A stretch of 23,155 nucleotides of DNA, from NCBI GenBank assembly GCA_937974135.1, contig CALJIH010000090.1, positions 1-23,155 of the forward strand, read 5' to 3'. The notes beneath the pieces were generated by a model. The model saw nothing but the letters and a program-made list of their open reading frames with translations. It did no database searches and was not told where the DNA came from. The position numbers and the translations under genes were made by a program. The DNA comes from an uncultured Cocleimonas sp. GTDB taxonomy: Bacteria > Pseudomonadota > Gammaproteobacteria > Thiotrichales > Thiotrichaceae. This document shows positions 17,724-23,155 of the stretch, piece by piece. Every line of letters begins with the position of its first letter. The first letter of the stretch is position 1.

Positions 17724-20565
17724 ATGAACGAGCCTCACCATCACCTACAACGTTTTCTACACAGCGACCACAAAGTTCGGGGTGATCTGAATGAGTGCCA
17801 ACATCTTCTCGTTGATGCCAACAACGCACACATTTTTCTGCACTTGATGCTATGACAGATATCCAAACATTACTTACCCCTTCACCTTCTGCTGGCACTG
17901 TATTGTCGGGTTGTGAATCTGCTTGCTCTAATGTTGCTTTAGATGTGATCAACACAAAACGTAATTCACTATCAAGTTTATTTAGCGCTTCATAAGTCTC
18001 TCCTGAAGCATAAATTATCACCTCAGCGTTTAATGAAGAACCAATAGAACTATCCTTACGTAATTGCTCTAACTGCTTACTAACAGCTACACGAACGGCA
18101 AAAATACTATCCCATTCGGCAACCGTAATTTTTTCATTCTCATCTAAATCAAATAAATACTCATACCATTGCGTCATCAAAACATAATCAACAGGTTTTT
18201 CTTTGTCGGCATAGATAGCATCCCAAATTTCTTCACTGGTGAAACTCAAAATTGGATACATCCAACGCACTAAGGCTTGAAGAATATGATACGCTGCTGT
18301 CTGCGCTGAACGCCTCGCTAATGAATTCGCAGGCATCGTGTATTGTCTGTCTTTAGTGATATCTAAATACAAACTACCCATATCTATCGAGCAGAATTTT
18401 AATATCTCTTGATACACCAAATGAAACTGCATGTTTTCATAAGCTTCTATGATTACCGCTTGTGACTTAGCCGCTTTTGACATCGCCCAACGATCCAGTG
18501 AAAGCATATCTTCATTAGCCACCATATCCGTTGAGGGATCAAAATCATTGGTGTTTGATAAAAGATAACGCGCTGTGTTTCTAACACGTCTATAAGCATC
18601 GGCAGAACGCTTTAATATTTCATCGGATACCGTAATTTCACGAGAATAATCCGAAGATGAAACCCACAAACGTAAAATATCTGCGCCAAGGTTTTTCATC
18701 ACCTTGTCCGGATAAATGACATTACCTACCGACTTAGACATTTTTTTGCCTTCAGCATCAGTAACAAAACCGTGCGTCAGTACATTTTTATAAGGAGGTC
18801 GATCGCGCATTGCTACTGAAGTTAGCAAAGACGAATGAAACCATCCACGATGCTGATCAGAACCTTCTAAATACATATCCGCTGGTGAATTTCGCAAACG
18901 CTCATCACTGTCTAACACAGAATAATGCGTCGTTCCCGAGTCAAACCAGACATCTAAGGTATCTGTGGTTTTATCATAGTCTTCAGCATCTGAACCAATG
19001 AGATCTTGTGCTGAAACCCGATGCCAATATTCAATGCCTTCTTTCTCAATACCCTTTGCCACCTCTTCCATAATATCAAGCGTATTAGGGTGAAGTTCCT
19101 GCGTCTCTTTATGCACAAATAAAGTAATCGGGACACCCCAGAATCGTTGGCGTGAAATACACCAATCTGGGCGACCTTCGATCATTTTATAAATACGACT
19201 CTTACCCCAATCAGGAATCCACTTAACTTCATCGATACCTTTTAAGGCGGCACTTCTTAACTCTTGTTTTTCCATGCTGATAAACCATTGTGGTGTCGCT
19301 CGGAAAATAATGGGGGATTTATGCCTCCAGCAATGAGGGTAGCTATGACGGAATTTTTCTTTATAAAGCAAACTTCCATTCGCTTCGATAGCCTCCAATA
19401 CGGTTTGATTACCCTTATAAACAAACTGGCCGCCGACAAGTTCTACATCAGGTAGAAAATGACCATCATTACCCATCGGGTTGATCATTTCCAAGTCGTA
19501 TTTTTTTGCGACAACATAGTCATCCGCACCGTGAGCTGCGGCAGTATGTACCGCACCTGTACCACCCTCAGCAGTAACATGATCACCCAGAATAATAGGA
19601 ATATCACGAATATAAAAAGGATGTTTTAAAACTAAACCTTCAAGATCAGCACCTTTACATCGACCTAAAATGCCCATATTTTCAAGTTGATAGCGTTCGA
19701 TTGCAGCTTCGTGCAACGTTTCTTCAAGCACTAGAGCGCCCTTTTCTGTTTTCACCAGAACATAGTCAAATTCGGCATTTAAAGTAACTGCCATACTTGC
19801 GGGTAAGGTCCAAGGTGTGGTTGTCCAAATAACAACACTTATGTCTTCGATACTGGAAACATTAAATTTTTCAGCAATGGCGAGCTGATTATCTGCCCAA
19901 TACATAACATCAATAGAATCAGAGGTCTTATCTTCGTATTCAACTTCTGCTTCAGCCAAAGATGAGCCACAATCCAAACACCAATTTACAGGTTTCTGAC
20001 CTTTTTGCAGATGTCCCTTTTCAATAATCATTGCAAGAGAACGAACAATATCTGCTTCGGTTTGGAATTTCATTGTTAGGTAGGGGTCATCCCAATCACC
20101 TAGCACACCCATACGAATAAAATCCGCTTTTTGACCTTCTATTTGTTTGGTCGCATATTCGCGACAAAGTTTTCTAAATTCAGACGCATCAACCTTCTGT
20201 CCAACTTTACCTACTTTCTTCTCAACCTGAGCTTCGATCGGTAAACCATGACAATCCCAACCTGGAACATAAGGCGCATCAAAACCAGCCAGCGTCTTAC
20301 TTTTGAGGATCATATCTTTAAGGATTTTATTAACCGCATGACCAATGTGTAGATCACCATTTGCATACGGAGGCCCATCATGCAAAACATAGGTTGGACG
20401 ACCCTCAGCATATTTACGAATCTTTGCGTAAATATCCGCGTCATACCAATCTTTCAACATCGCAGGTTCACGATTTGCTAAGTTTCCTTTCATAGGAAAG
20501 GGTGTATTTGGCAGATTTAAAGTTTTTTTGTAATCAATTGAATCGTTATTCGAATTGTCGCTCAC
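17716..20565 (-). CDS. ileS: Isoleucyl-tRNA synthetase
   Basis: IleS charges tRNA-Ile in the cytoplasm. The protein has 949 residues, close to the bacterial norm. HIGH is at 73-76 and KMSKS at 608-612. The editing domain contains the WTTTPWTLPA and GTGAVHTAAAHG blocks. The C-terminal zinc site has C912, C915, C932 and C935. The ATG at 20565 gives the family N-terminus (DYKKTLNLPNTPFPMKGNLA). It overlaps lspA downstream, the standard ileS-lspA pair. The usual ribF partner upstream is absent; a 272-bp gap leads to a divergent motor-like operon instead. Confidence 0.98.
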   Translation of the reverse strand: MSDNSNNDSIDYKKTLNLPNTPFPMKGNLANREPAMLKDWYDADIYAKIRKYAEGRPTYVLHDGPPYANGDLHIGHAVNKILKDMILKSKTLAGFDAPYVPGWDCHGLPIEAQVEKKVGKVGQKVDASEFRKLCREYATKQIEGQKADFIRMGVLGDWDDPYLTMKFQTEADIVRSLAMIIEKGHLQKGQKPVNWCLDCGSSLAEAEVEYEDKTSDSIDVMYWADNQLAIAEKFNVSSIEDISVVIWTTTPWTLPASMAVTLNAEFDYVLVKTEKGALVLEETLHEAAIERYQLENMGILGRCKGADLEGLVLKHPFYIRDIPIILGDHVTAEGGTGAVHTAAAHGADDYVVAKKYDLEMINPMGNDGHFLPDVELVGGQFVYKGNQTVLEAIEANGSLLYKEKFRHSYPHCWRHKSPIIFRATPQWFISMEKQELRSAALKGIDEVKWIPDWGKSRIYKMIEGRPDWCISRQRFWGVPITLFVHKETQELHPNTLDIMEEVAKGIEKEGIEYWHRVSAQDLIGSDAEDYDKTTDTLDVWFDSGTTHYSVLDSDERLRNSPADMYLEGSDQHRGWFHSSLLTSVAMRDRPPYKNVLTHGFVTDAEGKKMSKSVGNVIYPDKVMKNLGADILRLWVSSSDYSREITVSDEILKRSADAYRRVRNTARYLLSNTNDFDPSTDMVANEDMLSLDRWAMSKAAKSQAVIIEAYENMQFHLVYQEILKFCSIDMGSLYLDITKDRQYTMPANSLARRSAQTAAYHILQALVRWMYPILSFTSEEIWDAIYADKEKPVDYVLMTQWYEYLFDLDENEKITVAEWDSIFAVRVAVSKQLEQLRKDSSIGSSLNAEVIIYASGETYEALNKLDSELRFVLITSKATLEQADSQPDNTVPAEGEGVSNVWISVIASSAEKCVRCWHQREDVGTHSDHPELCGRCVENVVGDGEARSYA

Positions 20566-20684
20566 GGTACATCCTGAGGTTAGATCTATAAAGCGGCTAA
20601 GAATAACAACTTTTGCACGGTATCTCTATCAATATGGTTCTCTTAAACTCTAAATTATGGAGGGGCGTAATAATTAAAATCACC

Positions 20685-20707
20685 AAAAAGTGGGGGGGTG
20701 TCTTTTT
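20685..20707 (-). repeat. Dispersed intergenic repeat, copy 6 (inverted)
   Basis: This is the reverse-orientation copy, with two substitutions against the 23-bp unit (A for T at the outer end and G for A beside the G-run). It lies between the divergent starts of ileS and the channel gene. It is the only unpaired copy on the minus strand. Confidence 0.85.
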
Positions 20708-20837
20708 AATTATTAAAAACAGCCTTTTATGCTTTAAAAAAAGCTATTTATAAACGAACTCTTGTTCTGTGTTCATGTCCTACATTATGGTAAGTTACTG
20801 ATACTTTTCTCATTCATAATGAAATGGAGCGATTCGC

Positions 20838-21833
20838 TTGAGCATTCAAAACTCTAACCCTTCTGGGGATAACAATTACCCTATTGAGCAAGCATTTAAG
20901 TTACCTTTAGTGGCTACAGCTGTATTAGTATTGATACCTGGTTTACTTCTTTACTGGTTTTTTGGGGATGCTCAAAGTACCCCTAGAAGTTTAAAGTTGC
21001 TTATTGGCAACTGGATATCCCCAATTATTCTATGGTTTTTCTGCGCAAGTTTCTTTCATCTCTGGCTTAAGAAATCTAGACTCGAAGTAGAAAGAAAGAA
21101 CAGTAGCCTCCTTTCAGAGAAACTCATTCCAAACTTATTGGGAGATAACTTAAATCAATTGTCTGAAAATGAATTGGAACTAGAGCTACAAAACTTATCT
21201 TCAACAAACAATATTACTAAAGAGAATCTGCTCAACTCTAGGCTCTCTTTATTTCTAAATCATGCAGATGATGATATTGATGAGACTTTTGCGATTAAAG
21301 AAAGGGAATACATGAAAGGCTCATTTTCATTATCGCGATTTATGGTTTGGGCTATTCCAATTATGGGATTTATAGGTACTGTTTGGGGTATCAGCAATGG
21401 TATTGCGTATTTCTCAGATGCGATGACTAGCACCAATTCAGTGACTGATGTGTCTGTGATGCTGAAAGAAAGTTTGCCTCTTGTCACAAGTTCATTGGCG
21501 ACCGCTTTTGATACGACTTTATTAGCGTTGCTATTGAGTATCCCTTTAATGATGTTGATGCTTTCTTTAGAAAAGAATGAAGAAGCTTATTTAATTGATC
21601 TTGATGAGAAATGGTTCCATAACATCAAACCGTTACTGCAAAAAAATATCCAAACGAATGTAACTGTTTCAAGCAACACTATTGATGGTGTAGTTACTGC
21701 AACAGATAACTCACAAAATGTTGCCAAGGAAATCACCCTTCTCAGCACACAGATCAAAGCACTACAAGAAACTATGGAAGATTTATACGAAACCATATTC
21801 ACTTCCAAACTTAACGAAAAGTCTGATCAATAG
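20838..21833 (+). CDS. MotA/TolQ/ExbB-like proton-channel protein
   Basis: This 331-residue inner-membrane protein has four predicted membrane segments at about 21-43, 56-78, 167-192 and 214-244. Segments 2 and 3 are joined by a roughly 85-residue charged cytoplasmic domain. Segment 3 carries PIMGFIGTVWGIS (174-186) and segment 4 carries ATAFDTTLLALLLSIP (221-236), the TolQ/ExbB pore signature. A C-terminal helix (about 297-331) looks like a short coiled coil. The family forms pentameric ion-driven stators with an ExbD/TolR/MotB partner. The start is a TTG at 20838 with GGAG eight bases upstream; no in-frame ATG fits. It leads an operon with two ExbD-like genes. It is not the usual TolQ, since no tolR-tolA-tolB follow in the visible part. 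Confidence 0.85.
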   Translation: MSIQNSNPSGDNNYPIEQAFKLPLVATAVLVLIPGLLLYWFFGDAQSTPRSLKLLIGNWISPIILWFFCASFFHLWLKKSRLEVERKNSSLLSEKLIPNLLGDNLNQLSENELELELQNLSSTNNITKENLLNSRLSLFLNHADDDIDETFAIKEREYMKGSFSLSRFMVWAIPIMGFIGTVWGISNGIAYFSDAMTSTNSVTDVSVMLKESLPLVTSSLATAFDTTLLALLLSIPLMMLMLSLEKNEEAYLIDLDEKWFHNIKPLLQKNIQTNVTVSSNTIDGVVTATDNSQNVAKEITLLSTQIKALQETMEDLYETIFTSKLNEKSDQ

Positions 21834-21897
21834 CTTTCAATTGGGTAATAATATTTTTGAAACGTAACAACAGTATAATGAGGATTTTATTCTAACA

Positions 21898-22512
21898 ATG
21901 GCAATGACTAGAGCCATTCGACGTGCACGCTATCATCAAGAACAAAAGCTTGAGATTAGCCTATTTCCGTTTCTTAGTATTTTTCTATGCGTAATGGGAG
22001 TTTTATCCTTTATCAATGTATTGAATAGTTTTAGCACGCCACAAAAAATAGAATTAACAGCCCAGTTGGAACAAGGCTATAAAGTTGCCTTTCAAATATT
22101 CAGCTTGCCTGATGGCATTATTAGTGTGCCACCCACTAAAAATCTATCAAAGCTAAAAGCTGTTGTAGATGAAAGCGATGCACTAGTTATTGAAGATATT
22201 TTGGAGCGTCGCTCTAGATCCATGGCACGATTAGAGTCTCATCAAGGTTCTGTTATGAATCTTGCGAAAGAACCTGATATCGATGACATCTTGGAAACTA
22301 TTTTAGATATCAGAACCCTCAATGAAATCGCCTTAAAAGCAAATTACTTATATGAAGAATTTCTCTTATTTGGAATCTACCCAAACGGTGGTTCTGCTTA
22401 TCAAAAAATTAGAGATGTGATGAGTTTTACACAAGATGCTGCATCCATTAGTGTGGGTCTAGAACCTTTGGATAGTAATTGGTCACTAAATCTAAAAAAG
22501 GCGAGCAATTAA
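21898..22512 (+). CDS. ExbD/TolR-like single-pass protein lacking the channel Asp
   Basis: This protein of 204 residues has a basic cytoplasmic N-terminus (RAIRRARYH) and one membrane segment (about 22-42). The rest is periplasmic. The segment begins ISLFPFLSIFL, which lines up with E. coli ExbD INVTPFIDVML: the proton-binding Asp is replaced by Ser27 after the shared P-F. The C-terminal part holds FLLFGIYPNGG, AYQKIR (167-172) and GLEP (187-190), which parallel the next protein. I do not recognise a named family. The ATG at 21898 lacks a close ribosome site; a second ATG follows two codons later. It sits 64 bp after the channel gene and three bases before the next gene. Confidence 0.75.
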   Translation: MAMTRAIRRARYHQEQKLEISLFPFLSIFLCVMGVLSFINVLNSFSTPQKIELTAQLEQGYKVAFQIFSLPDGIISVPPTKNLSKLKAVVDESDALVIEDILERRSRSMARLESHQGSVMNLAKEPDIDDILETILDIRTLNEIALKANYLYEEFLLFGIYPNGGSAYQKIRDVMSFTQDAASISVGLEPLDSNWSLNLKKASN

Positions 22513-22515
22513 GCC

Positions 22516-23145
22516 ATGAAAAACTTAATTAGCTTAGATTCTTTAACGGATATAGTTTCTAACTCAGTAGGAATTTTGATTATTTTTGCGGTGATTAATC
22601 TCATCCACGACAATAACAAAACTTATCAGTTAGAGATTCCTATCGAACATCGCACCGAACTTCGACCCAGTTTTTTTATGATTAAAAACGATAGTATTTT
22701 AGCTCTTGATACTGATATTTTATTCTCTAATGCGACTTTACAAGCAACCAGAGGCGCAGCCACCAACGAACGTATTTTTGCTTTAGACTATTATGACGTC
22801 TTAGGAAAAATAGATTCATCCAAGGGCATGTCTTTTTACGCACGTGATACTAACAACTGGCCAACTTTCAAGGAGCTTGGCCTGAGAACATCAAAATTAA
22901 CCAAAGCTTTAAACGCACTAGACCCAAGTAAACAATTTGCCTTCTTTTTTGTCTATGACAGTAATGATGATGAAGATTCGGGCAGTGGTTTTGAAGCATT
23001 TCGTGAGGCTCGCGAATATTTAAAAGCGCGAAGAATAAAAACAGGTTGGCAACCTGTAAATGATGATGCACCCGCGAATATCTGTAATAACCAGTATGGT
23101 AAGCGTTGCGATTATCTTCCTTCTTATTTAGGAGATACTCGATGA
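22516..23145 (+). CDS. ExbD/TolR-like single-pass protein with the channel Asp retained
   Basis: This protein of 209 residues has a very short N-terminus and one membrane segment (about 12-30), followed by a periplasmic domain. SLDSLTDIVSNSVGILII aligns with the ExbD segment TPFIDVMLVLLII and keeps the acidic residue as D12. The C-terminal part contains FAFFFVYDS, AFREAR (161-166) and GWQP (177-180), matching the preceding protein in order and spacing; the two are probably distant paralogues. A Cys pair (NICNNQYGKRC) lies near the end. There is no OmpA-like peptidoglycan-binding domain, unlike MotB or ZorB. It starts three bases after its neighbour and its stop overlaps the next ATG by four bases. 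Confidence 0.75.
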   Translation: MKNLISLDSLTDIVSNSVGILIIFAVINLIHDNNKTYQLEIPIEHRTELRPSFFMIKNDSILALDTDILFSNATLQATRGAATNERIFALDYYDVLGKIDSSKGMSFYARDTNNWPTFKELGLRTSKLTKALNALDPSKQFAFFFVYDSNDDEDSGSGFEAFREAREYLKARRIKTGWQPVNDDAPANICNNQYGKRCDYLPSYLGDTR

Positions 23146-23155
23146 GTCAAAAATC
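23142..23155 (+). CDS. Fourth gene of the motor-like operon (partial, first five codons)
   Basis: An ATG at 23142 overlaps the stop of the previous gene (ATGA) and has AGGAG nine bases upstream. It encodes MSQKS before the window ends. The overlap and strong ribosome site make a real, translationally coupled gene likely. Nothing can be said of its product. Confidence 0.6.

Noticed and set aside
138..20707. CRISPR array built from the 23-bp repeat
   Set aside because: The copies are 1 to 11 kb apart between ordinary genes and in both orientations; there is no regular spacer array or cas gene.
20566..20837. T-box or other leader riboswitch for ileS
   Set aside because: I see no T-box bulge sequence or terminator/antiterminator pair, and T-boxes are not expected in gammaproteobacteria.
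20838..23145. Calling the operon tolQR or exbBD outright
   Set aside because: The channel protein has four membrane segments and there are two rotor-type genes, one without the Asp; no ybgC, tolA or tonB neighbours are seen.
20838..23155. Calling the motor-like operon a Zorya defence system
   Set aside because: ZorB has a peptidoglycan-binding OmpA/MotB domain and ZorA a long coiled-coil tail. Neither is present, and no ZorC, ZorD or ZorE is visible.

Overview
The window comes from the chromosome of an AT-rich gammaproteobacterium. The evidence is the order ponA/mrcA diverging from pilMNOPQ, then aroK-aroB, a nadK-recN neighbourhood and an ileS-lspA pair; the protein sequences also read as gammaproteobacterial. 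I cannot name the genus. I see no tRNA, rRNA, phage, insertion sequence or CRISPR array.

Left part (1-6070): the last 29 codons of nadK, then a minus-strand trio (a DUF1704 metallopeptidase-like protein, a DUF1244 protein and an exported thioredoxin-like protein), which separates nadK from recN. recN is convergent with a secreted protein built from thrombospondin type 3 calcium-binding repeats.

Middle (6069-17113): a minus-strand block pilM-pilN-pilO-pilP-pilQ, a clear intrinsic terminator, then aroK-aroB-dgt. pilMNOPQ encode the inner-membrane alignment complex and outer-membrane secretin of the type IV pilus. aroK and aroB act in the shikimate pathway, and dgt is an HD-domain dNTP triphosphohydrolase. 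The class A penicillin-binding protein gene mrcA is transcribed divergently from pilM.

Right part (17166-23155): ileS and lspA overlap on the minus strand. Beyond them a plus-strand operon runs off the window edge. It holds a four-TM MotA/TolQ/ExbB-like channel protein, two different single-pass ExbD/TolR-like proteins and the first five codons of a fourth gene. The first ExbD-like protein has Ser where ExbD carries its proton-binding Asp; the second keeps the Asp. This looks like an ion-driven membrane motor with a heteromeric rotor and is the best candidate here for an undescribed system.

A 22-23 bp repeat with core GACACCCCCCTACTTTT occurs six times, always between genes. One copy also carries an opposing arm, making a perfect 17-bp-stem hairpin between two convergent genes. 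The copies bracket the gene blocks that interrupt otherwise familiar gene orders, so the repeat is either a REP-like/mobile element or a regulatory or uptake signal.
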